Below, piece after piece: positions 1 to 8,593 of a stretch of DNA of 64,000 nucleotides. The translations under genes were made by a program, and so were the position numbers. The notes below the pieces were generated by a model that did not search any database, was not told where the DNA came from, and saw only the letters and a list, made by a program, of their open reading frames with translations. Origin of the DNA: CAVVAY01 sp963746465 (lineage in GTDB: Bacteria; Actinomycetota; Actinomycetes; JACCUZ01); NCBI GenBank assembly GCA_963746465.1, contig CAVVAY010000013.1, positions 248,001 to 312,000 of the forward strand, in the 5' to 3' direction. Position 1 is the first letter of the stretch; each line of letters begins with the position of its first letter.

Positions 1-405
1 GCGGAAGACCTGCTCGTGGTGCTCGCGGGTCCACAGGGTGTTCGACAGGACGCCGACCCGGATGCCGCGGTCCTTGAGGGCGGCGAACAGGTCCGGCACG
101 TCCGGGTCGGTGAGCGTGTGCGGCTCCCAGAACGCGTGGTAGGCCGCCAGCGCGCGCTCGTGCCGGTCGGTCGAGGTCTCGACGCCGACGCTGCGGAAGA
201 TCTCGTCGAGAGTCGCCGAGCGCTGGTGCTCGCGGCCCGCGCGCCAGGCATCGTCCTCGGCGGACAGGATCTGCGCGGACAGCTCGTCGGCGCGGTCGGG
301 GTCGTAGACCTCGGCGTAGCGCAGCCACTGCTCACGCAGGTCGATGGTGTGCCACGGAGTCAGCGTCCCACCCCAGTCGAAGACGACCGCGTCGACCGCC
401 GTCAC
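1..405 (-). CDS. HAD-superfamily hydrolase, N-terminal part (runs off the window)
   Basis: Only the first 135 codons are inside the window; the gene continues beyond base 1. The N-terminus reads VVFDWGGTLTPWHT, the HAD motif I pattern DxxGT with the nucleophile Asp replaced in spacing by DWGGT, followed by a helical cap-like region and then GVLSNTLW, which fits motif II (hhhS/T). These features suggest a small-molecule phosphatase of the HAD family; the substrate cannot be inferred. The GTG start at 405-403 overlaps the proS stop codon as GTGA, so it is probably translated with proS. The lysine and acidic motifs III and IV lie outside the window, so catalytic completeness cannot be judged. 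Confidence 0.8.
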   Translation of the reverse strand, partial: MTAVDAVVFDWGGTLTPWHTIDLREQWLRYAEVYDPDRADELSAQILSAEDDAWRAGREHQRSATLDEIFRSVGVETSTDRHERALAAYHAFWEPHTLTDPDVPDLFAALKDRGIRVGVLSNTLWTREHHEQVFR

Positions 406-2174
406 GAGCGAACGGTACGGACCAGGTGCGCCGCGGCCTCGGCGACAGCGACGTCCTCGCGCTCACCGGTACGCCGGTCGCGCACCTCGACCACGCCGTC
501 GGCGAGGCCCTTGCCGACCACGACCACCGTCGGCATCCCGAGCAGCTCGGCGTCCTTGAACTTCACCCCCGCCGAGACCCCACGGCGGTCGTCGAAGAGG
601 ACCGTCAGGCCCTGCTCCACCATGTCGTCGGAGAGCGCCTGGGCCGCCTCGAGCACCGCGTCGTCCTTGCCTGCGGCGACCACGTGCACGTCGGCCGGCG
701 CAACCGCGCGCGGCCAGCACAGGCCCTTGTCGTCGAGGGTGGCCTCGGCGATCGCTGCGACCGCCCGGGACGGTCCGATCCCGTAGGAGCCCATGGTCAC
801 GACGACCTGCTTGCCGTTCTCGTCCAGCACCTTGAGGTCCAGGACGTCGGCGAACTTGCGGCCGAGCTGGAAGATGTGGCCCATCTCGATGCCCCGCGCG
901 GTCACCAGCGTGCCGCCGTCGCCGTTGGGGCACGGGTCGCCCTCGAACACCGAGGCGGCCTCGATCGTCCCGTCGCCGGTGAAGTCCCGGCCGGCGACCA
1001 GGTCGAAGACGTGCCGGCCGGGCTCGTTCGCGCCGGTGATCCAGCGGGTGCCCCCGACCACCCGCGGGTCGAGCAGGTAGCGGATGGCCGACGGCTTGTC
1101 GGCACCGAGCGCCGCCGGGCCGATGTAGCCGCGGACCAGCCCGGGAGTCGCGGCGAAGTCCTCCTCGGTGAAGGGCTGGACGACCGACGGGTGCACGACC
1201 GCCTCGAGGCGCTTCGCGTCCACGTCGCGGTCGCCCGGCACCCCGATGGCCAGCAGCTCGGTCTTGCCCGCGGGCGTCCGCAGCTTCACGACGACGTTCT
1301 TCAGCGTGTCTCCGGCGGTCCACTCCCGGTCGTCGCGGCGCAGGTCGGCCCGGGAGTTGGCCAGCGCCACAAGGGTCTCGATCGTCGGGGTGTCCGGCGT
1401 GTCCTCGACGTGCGCGGGCGGAACGTCGTCGTACGACTGGGCATCGGGCACCAGGGTGCGCAGCGCCTCCACGTTGGCCGCGTAGTCGCAGGTCGTGCAG
1501 CGGACGTAGGTGTCCTCGCCGACCTCGGCCGGGGTGAGGAACTCCTCGCTCTTCGAGCCGCCCATCGCACCGGAGAGCGCGGACACGATGACGTAGTCGA
1601 GCCCGAGGCGGTCGAAGATCCGCACGTAGGCCTCGCGGTGCGCGGCATACGACCGGTCCAGCCCGGCGTCGTCGACGTCGAAGGAGTAGGAGTCCTTCAT
1701 CACGAACTCGCGACCGCGCAGCAGCCCGGCGCGCGGCCGCTGCTCGTCGCGGAACTTGGTCTGGATCTGGTAGATCCACAGCGGCAGGTCCTTGTACGAC
1801 GAGTACAGGTCCTTCACCAGCAGGGTGAAGAACTCCTCGTGGGTCGGGCCGAGCATGTAGTCGACGCCCTTGCGGTCCTCGACCCGGAACACGTCGTCGC
1901 CGTACTCGGTCCACCGGTTGCTCTTGTCGTAGGGCTCCTTGGGCAGCAGCGCCGGGAAGTGCACCTCCTGCGCGCCCATCGTGTCCATCTCGTCGCGGAT
2001 CACCGCCTCGATGTTGCGCAGCACCCGCCAGCCCAGCGGCAGATAGGCGTACCCGCCGGGGGCCACCCGGCGGATGTAGCCGCCGCGGACGAGCAGCCGA
2101 TGGCTCGGGACCTCAGCGTCGGCCGGGTCCTCGCGAAGCGTGCGGAGGAACAGGGTCGACATGCGGAGCAGCAC
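402..2174 (-). CDS. proS: Prolyl-tRNA synthetase (bacterial type with editing insertion)
   Basis: Charges tRNA-Pro with proline in the cytoplasm. The protein is 590 aa, the usual length of bacterial-type ProRS. The N-terminus (VLLRMSTLFLRTLREDP) and the class II motifs are typical: HFPALLPKEP, the motif 2 region RDEQRPRAGLLRGREF and the motif 3 region GSYGIGPSR. Between motifs 2 and 3 lies the YbaK-like INS editing domain (about residues 225-390), which hydrolyses Ala-tRNA-Pro. I chose the GTG at 2174 because GAGGGG lies seven bases upstream and because the protein then begins as the family does; a further 35 in-frame codons upstream look non-coding. The stop overlaps the start of the HAD gene. 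Confidence 0.96.
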   Translation of the reverse strand: MLLRMSTLFLRTLREDPADAEVPSHRLLVRGGYIRRVAPGGYAYLPLGWRVLRNIEAVIRDEMDTMGAQEVHFPALLPKEPYDKSNRWTEYGDDVFRVEDRKGVDYMLGPTHEEFFTLLVKDLYSSYKDLPLWIYQIQTKFRDEQRPRAGLLRGREFVMKDSYSFDVDDAGLDRSYAAHREAYVRIFDRLGLDYVIVSALSGAMGGSKSEEFLTPAEVGEDTYVRCTTCDYAANVEALRTLVPDAQSYDDVPPAHVEDTPDTPTIETLVALANSRADLRRDDREWTAGDTLKNVVVKLRTPAGKTELLAIGVPGDRDVDAKRLEAVVHPSVVQPFTEEDFAATPGLVRGYIGPAALGADKPSAIRYLLDPRVVGGTRWITGANEPGRHVFDLVAGRDFTGDGTIEAASVFEGDPCPNGDGGTLVTARGIEMGHIFQLGRKFADVLDLKVLDENGKQVVVTMGSYGIGPSRAVAAIAEATLDDKGLCWPRAVAPADVHVVAAGKDDAVLEAAQALSDDMVEQGLTVLFDDRRGVSAGVKFKDAELLGMPTVVVVGKGLADGVVEVRDRRTGEREDVAVAEAAAHLVRTVRS

Positions 2175-2275
2175 TGGTGGTCCCCTCGGAGGCGTCGTGT
2201 CGCCCGAAGGATAACGACGCGGACGCCGGGTGGCCGACCCGGTTTCGCCCGGCCCGGTCACCCGGGTCGCACCGG

Positions 2276-4093
2276 TCACCGGAAGGCGGTGGCCTGGATG
2301 CCGTAGAGCTCGGCGTACCGGCCGCCCAGCGCCATCAGGTCGGCGTGGCTGCCGACCTCGGCGACCCGCGCCCCGTCCAGGACCACGATCTGGTCGGCCA
2401 TCCGGACGGTGGAGAACCGGTGCGACACCAGCACCGTGACCCTGCCGTTGGTCACCTCCTCACGGGCGGCCGCCGCGAACCGCTCGAACAGCGCGTGCTC
2501 GGTCTCCGCGTCCAGCGCCGCGGTCGGCTCGTCCAGCACGAGCAGCAGCGGGTCGTCCCGCATGAAGCCGCGGGCCAGTGCGAGCTTCTGCCACTGGCCG
2601 AAGGAGACCTCGACGCCGTCGTCCCAGCTCGGCCCGAGCTGCGTGTCGAGTCCGGCCGGCAGCCGTTCGACCACGTCCTCGGCGCCGGCCCGGTCGACGG
2701 CGGTCGAGGCGGCGGCCCGGTCGCCCAGGCGCGCGAGCTCGCCGAGCCCGATGCCGTCCAGCGCACGCAGCTCGAACCGGAAGAAGTCCTGGAAGGCGCC
2801 GGCGAGGCGGCTGCGCCACTCAGGCACCGACATCGATGCGAGGTCGACGCCGTCGACCTCGATCCTTCCGGAGTCCGGGTCGTAGAGCCGGGCCAGCAGC
2901 TTGACCAGGGTGGTCTTGCCCGCGCCGTTGTCGCCGACGACCGCGACCACGGCTCCGGCGGGCAGCTCGATGCTGACGTCGTCCAGGACCAGCCGGTCGG
3001 TGCCCGGGTAGCGGAAGGACACGTGCTCGAACCGGATGCCGGTGGACAACGTGCTGGGCGGGGTGCCGTCCGAGCGGGCGTCGACCGCCGCGGCGTAGTC
3101 CTCGAGCCAGATCAGCCGGCGCGAGATGTCCAGCCAGATGCTACGCAGGAAGCCGAGCTCCCCGACCGCCGCACCGACGAACTGGGAGAGCTGGCTGCCG
3201 ACCACGAGCACCAGCACGACCGACCCGGCGGACGCGTCGAGAACGCTGGCCGTGAACACGACCGCACCGACGTAGCCCAGCCCGAAGACCGCCCAGGCCA
3301 GGCTGCTCCAGAGCGCGGTCCCCCACTTGGCCCGCCGCATCGGCTGGTACAGAAGACGCCACTCGGCCCGGCGGCGTTCGGCCAGGTCGAGCCCGTTGCC
3401 GGTGACGCGCAGCTCCTTGCCCGGCGGCGCGGTGGTGCCGAGGACGAAGAGGTGGCGGACCCGCCGCTGGTGCTGCGCCTCCCGGCGGAGCACCGCCTGC
3501 TCGACCCCCGGCCGCCAGGTCGCCGCGACCACCGTCGGCACCGCGAACAGCACGAGCAGGCCCAGCGCCGGGTGCACCCGGGTGACCAGCAGCACCACGA
3601 CGATCCCCAGACGCAGGACCCAGCCGAGGGTGGAGAACAGCGACAGGAACAGGTGATCGAGGCCGAAGGTGTGCCGGCGGAGCACCTCCAGCCGGTCCAG
3701 GTGCTCCCGACGCTCCTGATGGGCGATCGTGGCGACGGAGGCGTGCAGCTCGGCGACATGGGCCTCCATCGCGATCGAGATCCGGTCGCGGAACCGCCGG
3801 CTGATCCGGTCGAAGACCACCTGCAGCCACCAGAGCAGGGTCGCGGACATCGCGAGCCCGACCGCGGCGACCATCACCTTGCCGTGGGCGTCGTCGTTGA
3901 CGCCGTCGACGAGCAGCGCCAGCCACAGCCCGACGAGTGACTGCGGCAGCGCGACGGCCAAGGTCATGACCAGTGACACGGCGAGCAGGCGCGGCTCGAT
4001 CGCGTAGGCGAGCTTGACCATCCGCCACAGCGACTCCATCGCCGGGGGCAGGTCGGCGTCGCGCGCCTTCTCCTCCTCAGTCGAGCGACTCAA
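2276..4093 (-). CDS. ABC exporter half-transporter, subunit 2 (TMD-NBD, degenerate signature)
   Basis: One polypeptide carries an N-terminal six-helix membrane domain (about residues 30-330) and a C-terminal ATPase. Walker A is GDNGAGKTT, Walker B is LLLVLDEPTAALD and the switch is VSHRFSTV. The signature motif reads VSFGQ instead of LSGGQ, so one of the two composite ATP sites of the heterodimer may be weak. The partner subunit is the upstream gene ending at 4077. The most likely start is the TTG at 4093, which has a strong GAGGAGGT ribosome site six bases upstream and overlaps the partner by 17 bases. The first ATG (4039) has no ribosome site. The substrate is unknown; the pair is annotated as an exporter by architecture only. 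Confidence 0.85.
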   Translation of the reverse strand: MSRSTEEEKARDADLPPAMESLWRMVKLAYAIEPRLLAVSLVMTLAVALPQSLVGLWLALLVDGVNDDAHGKVMVAAVGLAMSATLLWWLQVVFDRISRRFRDRISIAMEAHVAELHASVATIAHQERREHLDRLEVLRRHTFGLDHLFLSLFSTLGWVLRLGIVVVLLVTRVHPALGLLVLFAVPTVVAATWRPGVEQAVLRREAQHQRRVRHLFVLGTTAPPGKELRVTGNGLDLAERRRAEWRLLYQPMRRAKWGTALWSSLAWAVFGLGYVGAVVFTASVLDASAGSVVLVLVVGSQLSQFVGAAVGELGFLRSIWLDISRRLIWLEDYAAAVDARSDGTPPSTLSTGIRFEHVSFRYPGTDRLVLDDVSIELPAGAVVAVVGDNGAGKTTLVKLLARLYDPDSGRIEVDGVDLASMSVPEWRSRLAGAFQDFFRFELRALDGIGLGELARLGDRAAASTAVDRAGAEDVVERLPAGLDTQLGPSWDDGVEVSFGQWQKLALARGFMRDDPLLLVLDEPTAALDAETEHALFERFAAAAREEVTNGRVTVLVSHRFSTVRMADQIVVLDGARVAEVGSHADLMALGGRYAELYGIQATAFR

Positions 4094-5882
4094 CGACGAC
4101 CTCCTCCCCCAGCTCGTCGTACTCGGTGAACCGGGAGGCCTGCAGCTCGAACATCGTCCGGTAGCGGCCACCGAGCGCCATCAGCTCGTCGTGGGTCCCC
4201 AGCTCGGCGACCCGGCCGTGCTCGAGCACGCAGATGAGGTCGGCCTTGCGCACGGTGGAGAACCGGTGCGACACCAGGATGGTGGTGCACCCACGGGTCT
4301 CGGTGAGGATGCGGTCGAAGATCTCGGCCTCCCCCCGCACGTCGAGTGCGGCGGTCGGCTCGTCGAGGAGCACGACCCGCGCGCCCTGCCGTACGGCGGC
4401 CAGCGCGCGGGCCAGAGCGATCCGCTGCCACTGACCGCCGGAGAGGTCGGTGCCGCCCTCGTACCCGCGAGCCAGCACGGTGTCCAGCGCGGCCAGCTGC
4501 TCCGCGCCGGCAGCGGTGAGCGAGTCGGTCACGACGTCGTCCGGCGCACCCAGCGGCGCGACGTTGTCGCGCAGGGGCAGCTCGTAGCGCACGAAGTCCT
4601 GGAAGACGGCCGTGACCGTCGACCGGTAGTCCGCCAGCGCCATCTCGCGCAGGTCGACACCGCCGACCTCGACCGCGCCGACCTGCGGGTCGTAGAGCCG
4701 GCAGAGCAGCTTGGCCAGCGTGGTCTTGCCGGCCCCGTTCACGCCGACCACCGCCATCGACGTTCCGGCGGGAACCGTGAGATCGACCCCGTCGAGCACG
4801 GACGGGCCACCCGGGTAGCCGAAGGTGACGTCGCGGAACCGCACCTCCGGAGCCTCCGTGCCCCATACGGCCCCTCGTGTGCCGCCGGGCAGGGCTCCGG
4901 CGACCGCCATCAGGGCCGGAAGCCGCACGGTGGCCGCAGCGGGTGCGGCGGCGGTGTCCAGAGCCCAGCTCAGGCCGCCGAAGGCGACGGCGCTCGCGCC
5001 GACGGCTGCTTGCAGGTAGGTCGTGGCGGCGCCCAGCCCGATCCGGTCGTCGAGCACCGCGTCGGCCAGGGCCCAGAACACCAGCGCGTTGCCCGCGAGC
5101 ACGATGACCAGTGCGCCGGCCAGCGGCCGTTCGCGAAGCCGGGTGGCCTCCCACTGCAGCTGGTAGAGCCGGGTACGCCGGGCGGTGAACCGCTCGATCA
5201 CCCAGCCGGCCAGCCCGAACAGCCGCAGCTCCTTGGCGGCCGGCGGCTCGACCGCCAGGTCGTAGGCGTAGGCGGCGTGCCGGTGCTCGGCCCGCACCTC
5301 GGCGGTGTTGCGGTCCTTCCAGACGCCGCTCTCGCGCAGCAGCCAGTGGGTGGCACCCCAGACGGCGAGCAGCACCAGCGGCGCCCACCAGGCGAAGCCG
5401 ACGAGCACTGCGGCCGACGCCACCCCGGAGAGCAGCAGGACGAGTCCGCCGGCGATGAAGTCCATGCCGACCACGAGGGGTGGGCCGTTCATCCCGAGGT
5501 CGAAGTCACGGGCCATCGAGAGGTCCTCGGCCAGCTCGTTGCTCTCCAGGTGTCCCATCCCCGGCGGGGTCACGGACGCCATCATCAGCCGGTCGTGCAG
5601 CCAGTCGGCCGTGGTCGCGCCGAGGATCGCGCTGACCGCCTGCTGCAGCGGTGTCAGCACCTGCATGGCGACGAAGACGATGCCGACGAAGATGAGCGGC
5701 CCGGCCAGCGCCGACCCGTCGCGCACCGCACCGACGAGCCACCCGGTCGAGATGGCGAGCAGCGCCGGCATCGCCGCCCGCAGCACGAGGAGCGCCCACC
5801 ACCCGACCGCCAGCCGCGGCGCCGCCCGGAACAGCACCCGGAAGAACGTCGTGGTGTCGTGGGACAGGAGCCGTTGCAGCAT
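4077..5882 (-). CDS. ABC exporter half-transporter, subunit 1 (TMD-NBD)
   Basis: A 601-aa half-transporter with a membrane domain (about residues 20-310) fused to an ATPase. Walker A is GVNGAGKTT, the signature is canonical (LSGGQWQRIALARA), Walker B is VVLLDEPTAALD and the H-loop is VSHRFSTV. It precedes a second, related subunit whose start overlaps its stop, so the two should form a heterodimeric exporter of the inner membrane. Its NBD supplies the intact signature that faces the Walker A of the partner. The ATG start lies at the first codon of the open frame. No substrate-specific genes are adjacent: upstream is a VOC protein and downstream proS, so the cargo cannot be guessed. Confidence 0.9.
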   Translation of the reverse strand: MLQRLLSHDTTTFFRVLFRAAPRLAVGWWALLVLRAAMPALLAISTGWLVGAVRDGSALAGPLIFVGIVFVAMQVLTPLQQAVSAILGATTADWLHDRLMMASVTPPGMGHLESNELAEDLSMARDFDLGMNGPPLVVGMDFIAGGLVLLLSGVASAAVLVGFAWWAPLVLLAVWGATHWLLRESGVWKDRNTAEVRAEHRHAAYAYDLAVEPPAAKELRLFGLAGWVIERFTARRTRLYQLQWEATRLRERPLAGALVIVLAGNALVFWALADAVLDDRIGLGAATTYLQAAVGASAVAFGGLSWALDTAAAPAAATVRLPALMAVAGALPGGTRGAVWGTEAPEVRFRDVTFGYPGGPSVLDGVDLTVPAGTSMAVVGVNGAGKTTLAKLLCRLYDPQVGAVEVGGVDLREMALADYRSTVTAVFQDFVRYELPLRDNVAPLGAPDDVVTDSLTAAGAEQLAALDTVLARGYEGGTDLSGGQWQRIALARALAAVRQGARVVLLDEPTAALDVRGEAEIFDRILTETRGCTTILVSHRFSTVRKADLICVLEHGRVAELGTHDELMALGGRYRTMFELQASRFTEYDELGEEVVVESLD

Positions 5883-5893
5883 GCTTGCGGACC

Positions 5894-6271
5894 CTAGCCG
5901 TCGTGCGCCTGGTAGCCGTAAAGGTCGCTCATCGGCTCTGCGACGTGTATCTGCCGGCCGTCGGGATCGGTCAGGCGCAGGGAGCGGCCGAACTCCTCGT
6001 CGATGATGTGCGCGTCGGTGAAGCCGGCCGAGATCAGCCTCGCCTGCACCTCTTCGAGCGGCTCGTCGGACTCGAACGACAGGTCGGTGTCCCCCGGTTG
6101 GTGAGGCCGCTCCGTGACAGCAGTGGTGTGCAGCTGGACGCCGCCGCCATCGCCACGCTGAAGGACCCAGCCGCCGCTGTCACTGCTGAGCTGTGGTGGA
6201 AGACCCAACGCCTCGAGGAACGCGCGCATGGCCGGTACGTCGTCGGTGTAGCGGACCGGTGTCACCTTCAT
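5894..6271 (-). CDS. VOC (glyoxalase/bleomycin-resistance fold) protein
   Basis: A 125-aa protein with one vicinal-oxygen-chelate module. It starts KVTPVRYTDDVPAMRAFLEALGL, the typical first beta-strand and helix, and ends with LTDPDGRQIHVAEP, the usual DPDG turn before the last metal-ligand strand. VOC proteins bind metal or a ligand in a dimeric cleft and act as glyoxalases, dioxygenases or drug-binding proteins; the specific activity is not visible here. Its ATG overlaps the stop of a 54-aa ribbon-helix-helix gene as ATGA, so the two are translationally coupled, and it ends 11 bases before the ABC exporter start. This context hints at a small regulated detoxification or resistance unit, which is inference only. 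Confidence 0.82.
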   Translation of the reverse strand: MKVTPVRYTDDVPAMRAFLEALGLPPQLSSDSGGWVLQRGDGGGVQLHTTAVTERPHQPGDTDLSFESDEPLEEVQARLISAGFTDAHIIDEEFGRSLRLTDPDGRQIHVAEPMSDLYGYQAHDG

Positions 6272-6432
6272 GGTTTGCTCCTCCTGTTCTGGCCGTCGAG
6301 GTACTGCGTGAGCGCCGTTTGCACGAGGGTCGACAGGGATGCTCCGGAGTCGACGGCGGCATGTTTGGCCCGGCGTACCAGCTCGGGGGGCAGGTACACG
6401 TTGAACTGCACTTTGGGCGCCGGTTCCACCAT
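6268..6432 (-). CDS. Small ribbon-helix-helix (CopG/Arc-like) DNA-binding protein
   Basis: A 54-aa gene beginning ATG GTG GAA CCG. The translation contains VQFNVYLPPELVRRAKHAA followed by SGASLSTLVQTALTQYL, which is the beta-strand, helix, turn and helix of a ribbon-helix-helix repressor; the strand VQFNVYL would contact DNA in a dimer. The stop overlaps the ATG of the downstream VOC gene (ATGA). An 18-bp dyad lies only four bases upstream of the start, a natural autoregulatory site. Proteins of this size and fold are often antitoxins, but the partner here is a VOC protein rather than a recognisable toxin. The reading frame and fold are convincing; the biological role is unknown. Confidence 0.75.
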   Translation of the reverse strand: MVEPAPKVQFNVYLPPELVRRAKHAAVDSGASLSTLVQTALTQYLDGQNRRSKP

Positions 6433-6435
6433 GGC

Positions 6436-6453
6436 TAGAATGCTAGCAATCTA
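6436..6453. promoter_or_regulatory. Dyad operator candidate upstream of the RHH-VOC pair
   Basis: TAGAATGCTAGCAATCTA is an imperfect 18-bp inverted repeat with a perfect central GCTAGC and outer TAGA/TCTA arms. It is unusually AT-rich for this window and sits immediately upstream of the RHH start. Its position fits a repressor site overlapping the promoter, possibly of a near-leaderless transcript. Function is inferred from position and symmetry. Confidence 0.45.
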
Positions 6454-6539
6454 ACAAAGGCGTGCACCAGAGGGGATCCTGTCAGCATCGTGGTCGAGCC
6501 CCACCCGCCGCCGACCCTGCCGGGCATCGCGGTGCAGCA

Positions 6540-7382
6540 TCAGAACAGCACGGACATGAACGAGCCGACGTCGGTGAAGCCGACCCGCCGGTAGGTCGCG
6601 CGGGCCGCCTCGTTGAAGCCGTTCACGTACAGGCTGACGACGGGGGCGATCTCCCGGCGGGCGACCTCGGCGACCGTCGCCATCCCCGGCGCCGACAGGC
6701 CGCGGCCTCGCAGGTCGGGCGGCACCCACACGCCCTGCACCTGGCAGGCGGCCGAGCTGACCGAGCCGATCTCGGCCTTGAACACCACCCGGCCGCCCTC
6801 GATCCGCGCGAAGGCGCGACCGGCGCGCACGAGCTCGGCGACCCGGTTGCGGTACGACGCGCCGCCGTCCGGCCCGAGCGGGGACACCCCGACCTCCTCG
6901 GTGAACATCGCGACGCAGGCGGGCAGCAGGACGTCCAGCTCGTCCGGCGTCACCCGGCGTACCAGCGGGTCGAGCGGGATGGCAGCTGGCCGGGAGAGGG
7001 CCATCAGCGGCTGCGGGTCGCGGACCTCGCGGGCCGGACCCCACGCGGACGCCAGCTCACGCCACAGCTCGCCCACCGCGGCGCGGTCACCGACGATGGA
7101 GGCGCACCGGCGGCCCTGCCGGCGGCCGCGGTCCGCGAAGGCCCGGACGGCGTCGGACCCGGCCTGCACCGGCACCAGGTTCGCGCCGGCGTGGCAGAGC
7201 GCCTCGAGCCGGCCGTCGACGGAGTAGCCCCACATCTCGCCACCGAGCCGGGCGGGGTCGAGGCCGACCGCTTCCACCCGGGAGGCGACGAACACGTCGG
7301 CGACCGGGTCGCGGGTGAGGACCTGCTGGACCTCGTCGAGGTCCTCCGGGCGCAGCACACGCAGCGAGGTGCTGCGCAGCAT
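6540..7382 (-). CDS. GNAT N-acetyltransferase with N-terminal DUF4081-like domain
   Basis: A 280-aa protein with two halves. The C-terminal half (about residues 140-280) is a GNAT domain with the acetyl-CoA loop VPPDLRGRGLS and the terminal strand VSLYVNGFNEAARATYRRVGF. The N-terminal half resembles the domain usually called DUF4081 in actinobacterial GNATs found next to ispG. The acceptor is unknown. The gene lies 33 bases downstream of ispG on the same strand, the arrangement seen in other actinomycetes, so it is probably the last member of the dxr-rseP-ispG operon. ATG at 7382 is the only good start. Confidence 0.85.
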   Translation of the reverse strand: MLRSTSLRVLRPEDLDEVQQVLTRDPVADVFVASRVEAVGLDPARLGGEMWGYSVDGRLEALCHAGANLVPVQAGSDAVRAFADRGRRQGRRCASIVGDRAAVGELWRELASAWGPAREVRDPQPLMALSRPAAIPLDPLVRRVTPDELDVLLPACVAMFTEEVGVSPLGPDGGASYRNRVAELVRAGRAFARIEGGRVVFKAEIGSVSSAACQVQGVWVPPDLRGRGLSAPGMATVAEVARREIAPVVSLYVNGFNEAARATYRRVGFTDVGSFMSVLF

Positions 7383-7415
7383 CGCCCGACCTCCTCGTCT
7401 CGTGCCCGGTCGCGC

Positions 7416-8570
7416 CTAGGAGACGCTCACCGCAGGCTCGCCCGAGGCTACGCCCTCGGCCTCCATCTGCTCCGCGATCCGCATGGCTTCCTCGATCAGC
7501 GTCTCGACGATCTGCGACTCGGGGACCGTCTTGATGACCTCGCCCTTGACGAAGATCTGGCCCTTGCCGTTGCCGGACGCCACGCCCAGGTCGGCCTCGC
7601 GGGCCTCGCCGGGTCCGTTGACGACGCAGCCCATCACCGCGACCCGCAACGGGACGGTGAGCCCTTCGAGCCCGGCGGTGACCTGGTCGGCCAGGGTGTA
7701 GACGTCGACCTGGGCCCGGCCGCAGGACGGGCAGGAGACGATCTCGAGCCCGCGCTGCTTGAGCCCGAGCGACTCGAGGATCTGGTTGCCGACCTTGACC
7801 TCCTCGACGGGCGGGGCCGACAGCGAGACGCGGATCGTGTCGCCGATGCCCTCCGCGAGCAGGGCACCGAAGGCCACCGAGGACTTGATGGTCCCCTGGA
7901 ACGCCGGGCCGGCCTCGGTCACGCCGAGGTGCAGCGGGTAGTCGCAGCGCTGGGCGAGCAACCGGTAGGCGTTGATCATCACGACCGGGTCGTTGTGCTT
8001 GACCGAGATCTTGATGTCCCGGAAGCCGTGCTCCTCGAACAGCGAGCACTCCCAGAGGGCGGACTCGACCAGGGCCTCCGGCGTGGCCTTGCCGTACTTC
8101 TCCATCACCCGCTTGTCGAGGGACCCGGCGTTGACCCCGATCCTGATCGGGATGCCGGCGTCGCCGGCCGCCTTCGCGATCTCCTTGACCTTGTCGTCGA
8201 AGGCCTTGATGTTGCCCGGGTTGACCCGGACCGCTGCACAGCCCGCGTCGATGGCGGCGAAGACGTACTTCGGCTGGAAGTGGATGTCGGCGATCACCGG
8301 GATCTGCGACTTCTTCGCGATCGCCGGCAGCGCCTCCGCGTCGTCCTGGCTCGGCACCGCGACCCGGACGATCTGGCAGCCGGTCGCCGTCAGCTCGGCG
8401 ATCTGCTGGAGGGTGGCGTTGATGTCGGTGGTCGGGGTCGTGGTCATGGACTGGACCGAGACCGGCGCGTCGCCGCCGACCAGCACTCCCCCGACGTCGA
8501 TCTGGCGGGACACCCGGCGGGTGGCCAGCGGCCGGGGCGGCGTCTCGGGCATCCCGAGGGAGACGGTCAT
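7416..8570 (-). CDS. ispG: 4-hydroxy-3-methylbut-2-en-1-yl diphosphate synthase (flavodoxin)
   Basis: Catalyses the penultimate step of the MEP isoprenoid pathway, reducing ME-cPP to HMBPP with a [4Fe-4S] cluster. The 384-aa length is normal for the short bacterial form. The N-terminal TIM-barrel half contains VQSMTTTPTTD, and the C-terminal half contains the cluster ligands in SCPSCGR and MGCVVNGPGEARE. It lies in the order dxr-rseP-ispG, which places two MEP-pathway genes around a membrane protease, a standard actinobacterial arrangement. The start ATG at 8570 lies 23 bases after the rseP stop. Confidence 0.96.
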   Translation of the reverse strand: MTVSLGMPETPPRPLATRRVSRQIDVGGVLVGGDAPVSVQSMTTTPTTDINATLQQIAELTATGCQIVRVAVPSQDDAEALPAIAKKSQIPVIADIHFQPKYVFAAIDAGCAAVRVNPGNIKAFDDKVKEIAKAAGDAGIPIRIGVNAGSLDKRVMEKYGKATPEALVESALWECSLFEEHGFRDIKISVKHNDPVVMINAYRLLAQRCDYPLHLGVTEAGPAFQGTIKSSVAFGALLAEGIGDTIRVSLSAPPVEEVKVGNQILESLGLKQRGLEIVSCPSCGRAQVDVYTLADQVTAGLEGLTVPLRVAVMGCVVNGPGEAREADLGVASGNGKGQIFVKGEVIKTVPESQIVETLIEEAMRIAEQMEAEGVASGEPAVSVS

Positions 8571-8593
8571 GGGAGTAAGTATCGCTCGGGTGG

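Noticed and set aside
426..2306. Plus-strand frame of more than 600 codons opposite proS
   Set aside because: A high-GC shadow of a clear prolyl-tRNA synthetase; its translation has no domain.
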